In this document: positions 26,471 through 36,132 of the stretch, in pieces | Position numbering within the stretch: position 1 is the stretch's first letter | Layout: each line of letters begins with the position of its first letter | Source of the DNA: Bacteroidota bacterium | GTDB lineage: Bacteria > Bacteroidota > Bacteroidia > Palsa-965 | Reading direction: 5' to 3' | DNA: 64,000 nucleotides | Assembly: GCA_006218065.1 (NCBI GenBank) | Contig: VBWE01000001.1 | Span: 75,099 to 139,098, forward strand | Notes under the pieces: generated by a model | Seen by the model: the letters and a program-made list of their open reading frames with translations, nothing else | Databases searched by the model: none | Told to the model about the DNA's origin: nothing | Made by a program: the position numbers and the translations under genes

Positions 26471-27229
26471 TTACTTTCCTTGCTGCTGCTCGTCCTTAAA
26501 AACTTTCGTACTGAAAATATTATACTTCAGGATGCAGTAGATGGCGCGGAAGCCGTCTTTCCAGCCGATCTTTTTTCCTTCTTCGTATGTGCGGCCGTAA
26601 TATGAAATGCCGACTTCGTAAATGCGCACCTGGGGAACGCGTGAAATTTTCGCCGTAACCTCCGGTTCGAAGCCGAAACGGTTTTCTTTCAGGTACAGGC
26701 TTTTCACCATTTTGGCGTTGAAGAGTTTGTAGCAGGTTTCCATGTCGGACAGGTTCAGGTTGCTGAACATGTTCGACAGGAAGGTGAGGAATTTGTTCCC
26801 GATCGTGTGCCAGAAAAAGAGGATCCGGTGCGGACGTCCGCCCATAAAACGGGAACCGAAAACCACGTCGGCAAAACCGTCGAGGACCGGTTTGAGCAGG
26901 ATATTGTATTCCGCCGGATCGTATTCCAGGTCGGCATCCTGGATGATGACCAGGTCACCGGTCGATTCATTGATCCCGCGGTGAAGTGCGGCGCCTTTGC
27001 CCATGTTCACGGGCTGGTTGTAAAGCCGGATATCGTTCCCGGGATGTTCCGCGATGTATTTTTCAATCACCGCCAGCGTATCATCTTTCGAGCAATCGTT
27101 TACAATCACGATTTCCTTTTGCAGGCCGCCGATCAGCTGAACCGCCAGCACTTTATTCAAAATAAAATGAATCGTGCGGGCTTCGTTATAAGCCGGGATG
27201 ACGATGGAAAGTTTGCTGGGTGAGGACAT
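26471..27229 (-). CDS. family 2 glycosyltransferase, dolichol-phosphate mannose synthase-like
   Basis: 252 residues. GT-A fold, DPM1-like: [19 protein letters not shown], the VNDCSKDDT nucleotide-binding segment, [10 protein letters not shown], the metal-binding DxD-type motif QDADLEYDP, and [19 protein letters not shown] near the C-terminus. No C-terminal membrane helices. Members transfer mannose or glucose from a nucleotide sugar to polyprenyl phosphate, making the lipid-linked donor used by GT-C enzymes; the surrounding GT-C-like proteins are its natural clients (inference). A TACTTTTA box lies 21 bases upstream of the ATG. Confidence 0.92.
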   Translation of the reverse strand: MSSPSKLSIVIPAYNEARTIHFILNKVLAVQLIGGLQKEIVIVNDCSKDDTLAVIEKYIAEHPGNDIRLYNQPVNMGKGAALHRGINESTGDLVIIQDADLEYDPAEYNILLKPVLDGFADVVFGSRFMGGRPHRILFFWHTIGNKFLTFLSNMFSNLNLSDMETCYKLFNAKMVKSLYLKENRFGFEPEVTAKISRVPQVRIYEVGISYYGRTYEEGKKIGWKDGFRAIYCILKYNIFSTKVFKDEQQQGK

Positions 27230-27250
27230 GAATGCTATTCAAAAAGTGTG

Positions 27251-27258
27251 TAAAAGTA
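27251..27258 (-). promoter_or_regulatory. -7 box TACTTTTA for the GT2 gene
   Basis: Minus-strand TAnnTTTA box, 21 bases before the start codon. Confidence 0.45.
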
Positions 27259-27321
27259 AGTTTTTTTCAGTGATCCGGCTGTACGTCCCGGCCCGGAACG
27301 GTTTGCCCGGGTTTTGCGTGC

Positions 27322-29187
27322 TCAGGAAAGTTTAAACGTTCTGCGTTTCAGTCGTACCGTTACGCTGTGAATTCTGACTTTCCCGTTTCCCTGCATCCAG
27401 AAATAATTTTTTACCGGCAGGTATTCCGCATCGGGCTGCGCCAGCGGAATACGTACCAGTTTTTTCATGCGACCGGTATCGGCCAGGGGAAGTTCCGGTG
27501 TAAACGAAACGTCCGGGTCCTTGCTGGTCAGTACTACGTGCATGCTTTTGATGCGTTCGCGGTTCATCACTTCATAGTCCACTTCATATTCCATGAAGTA
27601 TTCATTATACGAATCGGCAGCATAACCGGAAAGGCTGAGCAATGCAAAATCCAGGAATATTTTTTTCCCGCTCAGCGTATCGCCGATAGCGTACGTGTGC
27701 TGTTCAACAACCGTTGTATCGGAAATTACGGGGCGGCGGATATAGACGCGCACTTCGTGCGGCACGCCCCTGATCGTATTCATCGGGGTTACGGGTGTGA
27801 ACGTGCGCAGCAGGTGAAGCGTGGAATCGGATTCTATTTTTTCAAGTGGAACCAGTCCTTCGTTCGGGCCGAAATAACTGTCCCAGGCGATCATGTCGCC
27901 GTTTTTAATTTTCGTGAACGGCGGCGGCGCATGCCAGAAATCCGGTGAATGATCTTCATCAAACGGATTCAATCCTGCGTGGTAATACATGGTAGGATGG
28001 TGCAGTGTGATCACATCCGGCGGCTTCCCGTTTTTTTCAAAAAATGTTTTCAGCCATTTTCCTGCTCCGCCGTAAAGCAGTTCTTCTTTCGATTGCTTGA
28101 GCGGGTATTCCCGGTAAAACCAGGGCTGCATCAGCGCGAGGCCCACAAACACGACAGTTATGACCTGCAGCAGGCGTTTGGATTGCAACTGGAACCGGCT
28201 GATCCCGTAAAAAACAAAAAGCACGAATACAGGTTCTATGCATACGATGACGCGCAAAAGACCGAGCGAACCTTTTTTCCCGAAAAACCAGAGCGCCGAA
28301 TGGATGGCGAGAAAAAGAAAAAACACCAGCCCGGCAAAAAACATTTCGGGAATTTGTTTCGGTTTTTCTTTCAGCATCACATCCACCACGATGATCAAAC
28401 CGAAAATAGCGAGCATCAATGCGGGGAAGCCGAAAATATCCACGCTGCCGACCAGGAAATGATACCAGGTTCCGCTGCCGTACCAGGAATTTCCTTTGTA
28501 CGGATCGTTGTGAAAATACCACCAGGTATCGTTCAGCATCAGTTTGCCGAGCACGCCGTAAATGCAGAAACCGGCAAGCAGGAACGGGATCGCTTTCCAT
28601 TGTTTGCGCCAGAGCAGGAGCGCGCCGAGCAGGGCCAGCACGAGCATGCCTTCGCTGCGCGAGTACAGGATGAACGAACCGACGGTTGCGGCGGCGATCC
28701 ATTTGCCGCGGAAAACGAAAAAGAGTATTCCCGCAAGATGAAATGCAAAAAATGTTTCCGTCAGTCCCGCAAAAACATTGTCGAAATATTCCGGCGAGGA
28801 AAGCAGGATGACCGGGATCAGCCAGCTGTGTTTCAGGCCGAGCCGTAAAACGATATCGCGGAGCAGCAAACTCGTCCCGGCAAACAGGAGGATGTTGAAA
28901 ATGACCGTGCCCGTCATCCCGGCCTGGGCGAAGGGTGAAGAAAACAGCGTATAAAGCGGCTTGCCCCAGTGATCGAGAAAAAGACGGGGATACTGCCAGG
29001 AACTTTTTGCGATGAAATGATGGTTGAGCCCGTCGCCCGTGTCGAGAATGCCCCGGTTCAGGAACGCCAGCACAAGCAGGTAAACAGTCAGTAAAACAAG
29101 GCTGACGAGGAAATAGCGATATTCTGTTGAGCGGTTCTGCAAAGTCCGTTTTATTTCTGCTTCCCGAAAGTAATCAATAGGCTTCAA
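27322..29187 (-). CDS. polytopic GT-C-like protein with C-terminal beta domain
   Basis: 621 residues: ~11 membrane helices (residues ~20-370), then a large exported part. The N-terminal loop DTGDGLNHHFIAKSSWQYPR and the WDSYFGPNEGLVPLEKI segment make it a paralogue of the protein at 25029. The last ~130 residues (YEVDYEVMNRERIKSMHVVL ... KVRIHSVTVRLKRR) look like a beta-sandwich, as in the neighbours at 29174, 31116 and 34043. Its start overlaps the end of the preceding gene by 14 bp, showing translational coupling. Likely inner-membrane sugar transferase acting in the periplasm; substrate unknown. Confidence 0.82.
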   Translation of the reverse strand: MKPIDYFREAEIKRTLQNRSTEYRYFLVSLVLLTVYLLVLAFLNRGILDTGDGLNHHFIAKSSWQYPRLFLDHWGKPLYTLFSSPFAQAGMTGTVIFNILLFAGTSLLLRDIVLRLGLKHSWLIPVILLSSPEYFDNVFAGLTETFFAFHLAGILFFVFRGKWIAAATVGSFILYSRSEGMLVLALLGALLLWRKQWKAIPFLLAGFCIYGVLGKLMLNDTWWYFHNDPYKGNSWYGSGTWYHFLVGSVDIFGFPALMLAIFGLIIVVDVMLKEKPKQIPEMFFAGLVFFLFLAIHSALWFFGKKGSLGLLRVIVCIEPVFVLFVFYGISRFQLQSKRLLQVITVVFVGLALMQPWFYREYPLKQSKEELLYGGAGKWLKTFFEKNGKPPDVITLHHPTMYYHAGLNPFDEDHSPDFWHAPPPFTKIKNGDMIAWDSYFGPNEGLVPLEKIESDSTLHLLRTFTPVTPMNTIRGVPHEVRVYIRRPVISDTTVVEQHTYAIGDTLSGKKIFLDFALLSLSGYAADSYNEYFMEYEVDYEVMNRERIKSMHVVLTSKDPDVSFTPELPLADTGRMKKLVRIPLAQPDAEYLPVKNYFWMQGNGKVRIHSVTVRLKRRTFKLS

Positions 29188-31063
29188 CCGACAGTCTCAT
29201 CTGCTTAACAATTACCGGGTCGCCGGATTGCCAGGCGATGGCGGAAATGATTTCATCGCCGGGTTTAAAATCATCCGGCAGAATCATCGTAACCATATTT
29301 TCAATCCATTCGCCGCTTTTTTCCGGAGGCGTGTACAGGTCGGCGCCTTGCGCAAAATATTCTTTCCCGCCCCGGTTACACGTAATGAAAATCACGCCCC
29401 GGGATTTATCCGTTTGCCTGATCGTAAATTTTACGCATGCCATAAAATGCGCCGGCGCGGAAAGAGAATCCGTCCATTTGCTTCCGAAATACACGTTCTT
29501 CTGCTCCTGGTTAAGCGTGGTACCTTCGCCGTAATCGCTGACGTTCAGCTCTTTCGTCAGCCGTGGCGCTGTCTTTTTGTTCTTTCGCGACAGCAAAACA
29601 TTCCCGGAAGGAAATTCTTTATACACCGTCCAGAGATTGCTATCCGCCTGCGCCCGTGCGGTGGCCGTGAGGAAACAAAAATCATTCAGCGCATGGGTGA
29701 AGTACGCTGCATGATCCGTGATATCGTACTGTGAAAAGAGAACGGTTTTTTTGTAATAGTCGAAACCGGTGACAACAAGCACCGGTTCAATACCTATCCG
29801 CAGGCGTGTCCCGGCAGGTTGTTTTCCGCGGTATTCTTCGAGCAGTTTTACAACCGCTTTGTTATCCTCGCCCGTGGGCCAGCCGAAACCGTGATACAGG
29901 CTGAGCGTTCCTGCAAAGTGATACGTCAGCGGAGCGGCGAGTAAAACACAAACGATTGCAGGAATTATTTTCGGCCCGGGAATTTTTTCGGCCGCCAGCA
30001 GCAGCAGCAACAGGAAAGGCCAGAGTAAAAAAAGCGCCATGCGTAAGGTCACGTATTCCGTTCCCATGAGTTCGTATTGCAACAGGATCGATACTACGGA
30101 AAGTGTAAGCGCAAGCAAAACAAAAAGCGGGAATACCGGGCGTTTCTTTTTTATCCAGCCCCAAGTTGTCCAGGCCAGAACAGCGGCGGCCGACAGCCAG
30201 TACATTATTTCGACAAGCAAGGCCAGCGGCGCTTTCAGTTCCAGCGATCCCGGGGTATCAAAAAGACTGGCTTCGATTACAGACTGTACAGTATGTTCCC
30301 AGAAAAATATTGCCCCGCCGGTAAACAAAGCGCCTGCCGCTTTCATTTTCATCGCGACCGGAATAACGACGAGCAGCGTTACCGATACGACCGTAAGTAC
30401 CAGGGCCGGGTGCGCGATCCTCGATTTAAAAGCAATTTGTCCCGCTCCCGGTTTCCAGAAAGCAAACAGGCCGAGTAAACCAACAGCAGGCAGGTAAAGA
30501 TTCAGGTACGTGAAGTTGGCATACACGGCGAGTGACGATGTGAGCATCGCAGCCAGCAGGTGACGAAAACGATACCCGTCTTCGAAATAACGCCAGGCCT
30601 GCCAGAAAGCGAAAGCCGTTAATCCGCAGGCGAGACCGTAGCCGCGCGCCAGCGAAAAATACTGCACGAGGTACGGGTTAAGGTTGAGTACCAGGAAAGC
30701 GGCTGCGGAAAAAAGAGCGGGGCGCATTCTCCGAACCATCATGGCTGTACTGAAGAGGTAAAGCAAGCCGGCAAGCACATTCGGAAAGCGCAATGACAAT
30801 TCACCGCTGCCGAAAATTTTCTCGAAGAAAATCATCATCGCCGTATTCAGCGGATGATCGTTCGCGGAAAAATGATCGTATACTTCGGGCAAAACAATTC
30901 CCCTGCTCACGAACATGCCGTAGGTGCCGTTTTCATCTACGGTAAATGACAGCAGGTACGCGCGGAGCACGATATAAATGAACAAAGCCAGTCCACTGAC
31001 AATAATGAATATGTCGCGGTAGCGTGCTGCTGTTTTATCGTGCCTGAGATCGAGGTCAGTCAT
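29174..31063 (-). CDS. GT39/PMT-like membrane glycosyltransferase with C-terminal beta domain
   Basis: 629 residues. First loop LLSFTVDENGTYGMFVSRG has the acidic D-E pair after helix 1 used by protein mannosyltransferase-type GT-C enzymes; HFSANDHPLNTAMMIFF and LSLRFPNVLAGLLYL follow in the usual order. About eleven helices end near residue 400, then comes a soluble region with a predicted beta-sandwich (HFMACVKFTIRQTD ... DPVIVKQMRLSVEAY). Paralogous to the next gene upstream (31116-33056). Middle gene of a three-gene minus-strand operon: 52 bp after the upstream stop and 14 bp overlap with the downstream gene. Confidence 0.85.
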   Translation of the reverse strand: MTDLDLRHDKTAARYRDIFIIVSGLALFIYIVLRAYLLSFTVDENGTYGMFVSRGIVLPEVYDHFSANDHPLNTAMMIFFEKIFGSGELSLRFPNVLAGLLYLFSTAMMVRRMRPALFSAAAFLVLNLNPYLVQYFSLARGYGLACGLTAFAFWQAWRYFEDGYRFRHLLAAMLTSSLAVYANFTYLNLYLPAVGLLGLFAFWKPGAGQIAFKSRIAHPALVLTVVSVTLLVVIPVAMKMKAAGALFTGGAIFFWEHTVQSVIEASLFDTPGSLELKAPLALLVEIMYWLSAAAVLAWTTWGWIKKKRPVFPLFVLLALTLSVVSILLQYELMGTEYVTLRMALFLLWPFLLLLLLAAEKIPGPKIIPAIVCVLLAAPLTYHFAGTLSLYHGFGWPTGEDNKAVVKLLEEYRGKQPAGTRLRIGIEPVLVVTGFDYYKKTVLFSQYDITDHAAYFTHALNDFCFLTATARAQADSNLWTVYKEFPSGNVLLSRKNKKTAPRLTKELNVSDYGEGTTLNQEQKNVYFGSKWTDSLSAPAHFMACVKFTIRQTDKSRGVIFITCNRGGKEYFAQGADLYTPPEKSGEWIENMVTMILPDDFKPGDEIISAIAWQSGDPVIVKQMRLSVEAY

Positions 31064-31115
31064 GTATCAAAACAAAGATCAGTCATTTGATTTCAATCAC
31101 CGGTTTCACGCCCGG

Positions 31116-33056
31116 TCACGGCCATTCCATGGCATATTCGTCAACCTGCAAATCATCGACGGCAACCGGTTCGGATCCTTCATTCATGAAATAAATGACC
31201 ACATCGTCGCCGGGAAGTAATTGCTGTTCGACCACCAAACGAAGATCGGCGAGCATCCATTCGTTGTTCTTGCGGATGAACGATGAGAGTGAAAACTGTT
31301 TCCAGATAACGCCCTGCCCGTTCCTGATGATGCTTACCACGGCGGAAATATGCACGCGCGGATGTTCTGCTGAAAGCCGGCAGGAAACGCGAAACATGCG
31401 CCCGGTATTGATGGTATCGGAAACCGAATCGACGACTGCTTTGGAATCCCTGTGCCCGGGACCGGTGAGTTCCGCATACTTTCCGCGATAGCCTTTGACT
31501 TTCGGACGATCATCTTCCTGTTCAAAATCAAAACTGGCCATTGTTTTTACATGCCTGTAGCGAACCGGTTCCCGGTTTTCCAGGATTTTTTTCCCGCTTT
31601 GTTGCCAGGTGACGTCGAACGGGGCTTCGGCAGGGAAGGCCGGATCCATTTCTTCGGCCAGGCAATAATCCGCGTACCTGCGATAGCCGACCTGATCGTA
31701 CGGCACCTGCTGGATCCAGTTGATTTGTTTTGCGAACACGTAATAGTTGAATACGGGCGCCAGTTCGAACGAAACAGCAACGATGAGCGGGCCGGTTCCC
31801 GGTTTTTTCTGCTGCGCATCTTTGGCCAGTTGCTCCACGGTTTCGCGCATATTTTCGTGGGAAAGCCAGGTCACCGTTTTTGTAAGATTTATATCCCTGA
31901 ACTGGGCGATGATCAACGGCAGAAAAAATAATCCCGCAGCCGATCGCCGCAGTAAGAGTAAAGGTCCTTCGGAGCAAAAACACACAATGACCAGCAGGGA
32001 AAAAAGAGGAATAAAGTATATCCCTGTCCGGTCTATAAGGAAAGGCGTTCCGAACAGTTTATGCTGCAGGGTAACGGCTGTCGCGCAACCTGCGAGGGCA
32101 GCCAGCAGGAAAACAGTAAAGATCAGCCGGGGCGAACGTTCTTTTTTCACGAACCGCACCAGCACCAATACTGTTGCCGCAACCAGCAGGATACCTGCAA
32201 GCACCGGGACAAATACCAGGAGCCATTTATTGCTGTCGAAAATGCTCATGTGGGATTTTATAACCAGCGAGCCGACCGTATCTGTCCAGAAACCGGTATT
32301 GCCGCCGAAATCCATACTGCCATTCTCATTGAGCTTCGTGAGCGTTTCCCAGGCCAGGTAAACAAAACCGGTGACGGCGAAAGCAGCGAGCAGGTACAAA
32401 ACCGAATACAGCAGCAGTTTGCGCGGTTCCTTTCGCATACTTATGATACCTGCTATGCCGTAACATAAAAAGAATGCGGCCAGGACCAGGAAAAAATTCA
32501 GTAGCGTATAATTGGCCGTCACGGCAAGGGCCGTCAGTACGACCGAAGTAAATCCATACGCGAAAAACCATTTCGTTTCGATGCCCCGGTAAAGACAGTA
32601 AAGCGCGATCATGAGCAGACCGAGGGAAATACTGTATCCCCGGGATAATCCGAAAAATTCCAGTAAAAAAGCATTGCATACGAACGCTGTAAAAGCCAGG
32701 GGAGCGCCCCAGCGCCCCAACGGCAAACGCAGGAGCAGGCGCGCGCCGAAAATGAAAAATAAAATACTGCAGATCACGTTGGGCAAACGCAATGCAAATT
32801 CGGAAGATCCGAATACGTCAAAGCTCAGGCGCGTGAGCAGCGTGTTGAGAAAATGGTTGTTGGTATAGTTAACCTGGAGTACTTCTTCCCAGGGCCTGTT
32901 CACATAATTAAGGAATGTGACCGCTTCATCGTGCGTAAAAGAAACGCAGATCGCGCGCAGCACAACGTATATGCTTGCAACCAGGATAAGGGCAACCAGG
33001 ATAATATTGCGGTAACGTGCTGCGTATTTATTTTCCCCGGGGCCGATTGGATTCAT
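31116..33056 (-). CDS. GT39/PMT-like membrane glycosyltransferase with C-terminal beta domain
   Basis: 646 residues. The first loop AICVSFTHDEAVTFLNYVNR has the acidic pair, followed by NYTNNHFLNTLLTRLSFDVF and LRLPNVICSILFF, the typical N-terminal order of PMT-type GT-C proteins. Roughly eleven helices, then an exported C-terminal part with a predicted beta-sandwich (FRVSCRLSAEHPRVHISAVV ... EPVAVDDLQVDEYAM). The terminal VDDLQV phrase recurs as VDDLKV in the protein at 34043. Probably the first gene of the operon 33056 to 27322. Acceptor unknown; protein O-glycosylation or surface glycan decoration are both possible. Confidence 0.85.
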   Translation of the reverse strand: MNPIGPGENKYAARYRNIILVALILVASIYVVLRAICVSFTHDEAVTFLNYVNRPWEEVLQVNYTNNHFLNTLLTRLSFDVFGSSEFALRLPNVICSILFFIFGARLLLRLPLGRWGAPLAFTAFVCNAFLLEFFGLSRGYSISLGLLMIALYCLYRGIETKWFFAYGFTSVVLTALAVTANYTLLNFFLVLAAFFLCYGIAGIISMRKEPRKLLLYSVLYLLAAFAVTGFVYLAWETLTKLNENGSMDFGGNTGFWTDTVGSLVIKSHMSIFDSNKWLLVFVPVLAGILLVAATVLVLVRFVKKERSPRLIFTVFLLAALAGCATAVTLQHKLFGTPFLIDRTGIYFIPLFSLLVIVCFCSEGPLLLLRRSAAGLFFLPLIIAQFRDINLTKTVTWLSHENMRETVEQLAKDAQQKKPGTGPLIVAVSFELAPVFNYYVFAKQINWIQQVPYDQVGYRRYADYCLAEEMDPAFPAEAPFDVTWQQSGKKILENREPVRYRHVKTMASFDFEQEDDRPKVKGYRGKYAELTGPGHRDSKAVVDSVSDTINTGRMFRVSCRLSAEHPRVHISAVVSIIRNGQGVIWKQFSLSSFIRKNNEWMLADLRLVVEQQLLPGDDVVIYFMNEGSEPVAVDDLQVDEYAMEWP

Positions 33057-33197
33057 ACACGGTTTTTGCAGGATAAAATTTTTGTTTTCTGTGCCTGGCC
33101 GCGGGAGATGCGATGGACCTGTTTTTCAGTACTGCGGGAGCAGCTCACAGGTCGCCGTTTCGGGAACAACAGCTTGAATAACGAAACGTTTTGCTGT

Positions 33198-33857
33198 TTA
33201 TTGTATGTCCATTTCCGGAATATCGCCTTCGATCACCAGTTTTCCGCGTGTCGCATTTTTAATCTGCTCGACGGAGATGCCGGGAGCGCGCTCCAGCAGC
33301 ACAAAACCTTTCCCGGGAACGACATCCAGCACGGCGAGTTCGGTCACGATTTTTTTTACGCACCGCACGCCGGTCAGCGGCAGTTCGCATTTCGGGAGCA
33401 GTTTGGATTCGCCGGCTTTGTTCACATGCTGCATGGCCACGATGATATTTTTCGCCGAAGCCACCAGATCCATCGCACCGCCCATGCCTTTCACCATTTT
33501 CCCGGGAATTTTCCAATTGGCGATATCGCCTTCTTCGCTCACTTCCATCGCCCCGAGAATGGTGAGATGCACTTTGCCTGCGCGGATCATACCGAAACTC
33601 ATCGCCGAATCGAAAAACGCGGAACCGGGCATGGTGGTAATCGTTTGTTTTCCTGCATTGATCAGGTCCGGATCTTCTTCGCCTTCGAACGGGAAAGGCC
33701 CGATGCCGAGCAAACCGTTTTCGGATTGCAGGACCACGTCCATACCTTGCGGAATGTAATTGGCCACCAGCGTGGGAATCCCGATGCCGAGGTTGACATA
33801 ATAACCGTCGCGCAGTTCGCGGGCGATTCGTTTAGCGATTCCGTTTTTATCCAGCAT
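33198..33857 (-). CDS. scoB: 3-oxoacid CoA-transferase subunit B
   Basis: 219 residues, normal length. Beta subunit of succinyl-CoA:3-ketoacid CoA-transferase, which moves CoA between succinyl-CoA and acetoacetate in ketone/short-chain acid use. The catalytic glutamate lies in LQSENGLLGIGPFPF; other family marks are NLGIGIPTLVANYIP, MPGSAFFDSAMSFGMIR and GGAMDLVASAKN. Its partner scoA is at 36133-36831, not adjacent: a membrane-protein gene flanked by inverted repeats lies between. A TATTTTTG box 23 bases upstream may give it its own transcript. Confidence 0.96.
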   Translation of the reverse strand: MLDKNGIAKRIARELRDGYYVNLGIGIPTLVANYIPQGMDVVLQSENGLLGIGPFPFEGEEDPDLINAGKQTITTMPGSAFFDSAMSFGMIRAGKVHLTILGAMEVSEEGDIANWKIPGKMVKGMGGAMDLVASAKNIIVAMQHVNKAGESKLLPKCELPLTGVRCVKKIVTELAVLDVVPGKGFVLLERAPGISVEQIKNATRGKLVIEGDIPEMDIQ

Positions 33858-33880
33858 GGTTATTCGTTTTTTGGAAGGTT

Positions 33881-33888
33881 CAAAAATA
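33881..33888 (-). promoter_or_regulatory. -7 box TATTTTTG upstream of scoB
   Basis: Full TAnnTTTG match on the minus strand, between the left inverted repeat and scoB, 23 bases before its ATG. Confidence 0.5.
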
Positions 33889-33900
33889 AGGATGTTTAAC

Positions 33901-34042
33901 GGGATTTTCGATTAAGCGTTTAAACTTTAGCGCCTTAGCGTCTTCGCGGTAAAAAGCCGGACTGCCTTCATCACCGCGAAGGCGCAAAGACGCTAACGGG
34001 AACACCTCTTCAAATCGCAAATCCGAAATCGGCAATCCAAAA
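33901..34042. repeat. inverted repeat, left copy (cassette between scoB and scoA)
   Basis: 33901-34016 is the reverse complement of 35971-36086 with five mismatches in 116 bases. Itself palindromic in part (CTTCGCGGTAAAAAGCC / CACCGCGAAGGC). It extends by a GATTGCCGATTT-type stretch right up to the stop codon of the enclosed gene. Confidence 0.93.
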
Positions 34043-35935
34043 TCATTCCTTCCGTTCGTATGCTTCCACTTTCAGATCGTCCACGTAAACCGGTTCCTGT
34101 CCACGCAGCCAGAAACAGATACGCACAGGATCGCCCGTATTCCGCACTTCGGGTGTCAAATAATCCACTTCGCAATAATTCCATTCGCGCACTTTGGCAT
34201 TTTTAAAACAGTCGCCTGTTTCGGCTGCGAAATATTTGTACGCTTTATCGCCATGCATGAAGCAGATGGTGAAGGCCAGTTGTGTTTTGTCAGTTTCCGC
34301 CGTCGGGAAAAACCAGAATCCGGAACGTATCCACGCGTGATCTTTGCCCGTAATTTTTTCATAGGGCATTTCCAGCACCGGTGAAAAAACCCAGGACGTA
34401 TCAATCCGGTAACTTTGTTTCCCGGAATGCCGGATGGAATCGACATAGTGTGTGCGCAGGTTTTCCTGTATCCGTTCGTATCCTTCTTCGAAAAGAACGT
34501 GTTTTACATATTTGTTTTCGTCGTTGAACAGTTCCGCTTCCCCGGTACTCCTGGAAACCATAAGCAGTTCACGGTCTGCGGGCTGCACGGACAGTTTGCC
34601 GAATACGCGTTTATAATACGCTGCTGTCACGCCATCCGGCGGAATCACTCCTTTGTAATATTGCCACTCCTGGAAAATATTCAGCAACACTAAAAAAACC
34701 GTCAGCACCGAAATACCGGTTTTCAACGGCTTTTTCCAGTCGGCGGCGCGGGTGAAAAACCAGCCGAGCGGCAGGACCATAACGGCGTATGATTCGACCA
34801 TCGCGCGCTGCCCGTAACTGCCCGCGTACCACCAGCACGACCAACTGGAAACCACGTAGATGTTGAGCAGAAAAAAAGCACAGGCAGACCAGAACTGTTT
34901 TCGGTTTTTCTTCCACATCACCAGCAATCCGGCAACAGCCAGCAGCATGAGCGGCGTGTAAATAAACCAGCCCTTGCGGAAACTGAAAAGCACATCGGTA
35001 ATATGCGGCGACAGGAAATCAAACCCTTCGCCAGGATTATTGCTGTAACTGACAATGAGCCACGAACCTGTAATTTTGTACCAGTAATACATCTGTGGCG
35101 ATATAACCAGCAGGCAGGTCAGAACGAGACAGAGCAGGTGCAAAAAACGGCGCGTAAAAACCATTTTGATTTTTTCAAACAGATCGGACCAGTTGCCGAT
35201 GCCCCAGAATACCGGGACGAGCACGATGATCGCATCCAGCGGGCGCACGAGAATCACCAGGCCGATGCAGAGACCGAGTAAAACGGCAAGCCAGACTTTC
35301 GGTGTTTCATGCCAGCAGATAGTGAAATACAGTACCATCGCAAAAAGCGAGAATTCGAAACAGTGCGTCATGCCGGGGTTGGCCAGTACGAGCAGGTAGT
35401 AATTCGTGCCGAGTACGATCAGCGCCAGCAATAAAGCGGTTATGCCGTCGCTGAAAATTTTCAGCAGCGCTTTTCGCAGGAAAATAAAGCCGATAATCAC
35501 CCAGAAAAAATTAGCGACGATCAGGGCATAATTATACGGCAGTGAAAATCCGTCCTGCTCATATCCCAGCGACGGCGCGAGCAGGTGCGCGGCGAAAAAG
35601 AAAGGCGATTCGAGCACGGCAACGCCCATCGTGTACTTGACCAGGTAACGCTTCGGTTGTCCTTCGCGTTCGATGAACTGGCCCTGGTAATACGTGGGCG
35701 TGTTCTCGTATTTTTTATTGACCGCTTCTACTTTGGAAAAATCTTTCAGTCCCGGATCATGCCAGAGAAACGTGGCGGGCAGGTAGAGGTGATATCCGAA
35801 AACATCCCAGGAAAGCGCATTGCCCCAGGGCCGGACCATGGGATAGATCGTGAACCAGCCAATGATCAGCCAGAGGATAAACAGGGAAGTCCTTTTTAAA
35901 ATGAGATCACGGAAGTATGATGCTATGAGTTTCAA
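34043..35935 (-). CDS. polytopic membrane protein with C-terminal beta domain, inside an inverted-repeat cassette
   Basis: 630 residues with ~11 helices and an exported C-terminal part. After helix 1 comes GNALSWDVFGYHLYLPATFL, an acidic loop as in GT-C transferases, though weaker than in the PMT-like neighbours. The C-terminus (FWFFPTAETDKTQLAFTICF ... EPVYVDDLKVEAYERKE) is a beta-sandwich-like domain shared with the proteins at 27322, 29174 and 31116. The gene fills nearly the whole space between two inverted 116-bp repeats and splits scoA from scoB. Surface-glycan role inferred from the paralogues. Confidence 0.82.
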   Translation of the reverse strand: MKLIASYFRDLILKRTSLFILWLIIGWFTIYPMVRPWGNALSWDVFGYHLYLPATFLWHDPGLKDFSKVEAVNKKYENTPTYYQGQFIEREGQPKRYLVKYTMGVAVLESPFFFAAHLLAPSLGYEQDGFSLPYNYALIVANFFWVIIGFIFLRKALLKIFSDGITALLLALIVLGTNYYLLVLANPGMTHCFEFSLFAMVLYFTICWHETPKVWLAVLLGLCIGLVILVRPLDAIIVLVPVFWGIGNWSDLFEKIKMVFTRRFLHLLCLVLTCLLVISPQMYYWYKITGSWLIVSYSNNPGEGFDFLSPHITDVLFSFRKGWFIYTPLMLLAVAGLLVMWKKNRKQFWSACAFFLLNIYVVSSWSCWWYAGSYGQRAMVESYAVMVLPLGWFFTRAADWKKPLKTGISVLTVFLVLLNIFQEWQYYKGVIPPDGVTAAYYKRVFGKLSVQPADRELLMVSRSTGEAELFNDENKYVKHVLFEEGYERIQENLRTHYVDSIRHSGKQSYRIDTSWVFSPVLEMPYEKITGKDHAWIRSGFWFFPTAETDKTQLAFTICFMHGDKAYKYFAAETGDCFKNAKVREWNYCEVDYLTPEVRNTGDPVRICFWLRGQEPVYVDDLKVEAYERKE

Positions 35936-35950
35936 TTAAGGAGCCTGTTT

Positions 35951-36105
35951 ATTTTCGATTGCCGGTTTTCGATTTGAAGAGGTATTCCCGTTAGCGTCTT
36001 TGCGCCTTAACGGTGATGAAGGCAGTACGGCTTTTTACCGCGAAGACGCCAAGGCGCTAAAGTTTAAACGCTTAATCGAAAATCCCAAATCGGCAATCGA
36101 AAACT
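35951..36105. repeat. inverted repeat, right copy
   Basis: 35971-36086 matches the left copy (33901-34016) inverted. The right copy also forms its own long hairpin: 35951-35975 pairs with the outer part 36075-36105 (CGATTGCC / GGCAATCG), and the GCGTCTTTGCGCC / GGCGTCTTCGCGG words pair in the middle. Confidence 0.93.
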
Positions 36106-36132
36106 CAGGAGAAAAACTATTCCGCAGGAATT

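Noticed and set aside
27949..28848. 299-codon plus-strand frame opposite the 27322 membrane protein
   Set aside because: Antisense shadow: charged, H/K/Q-rich text mirroring the hydrophobic helices.
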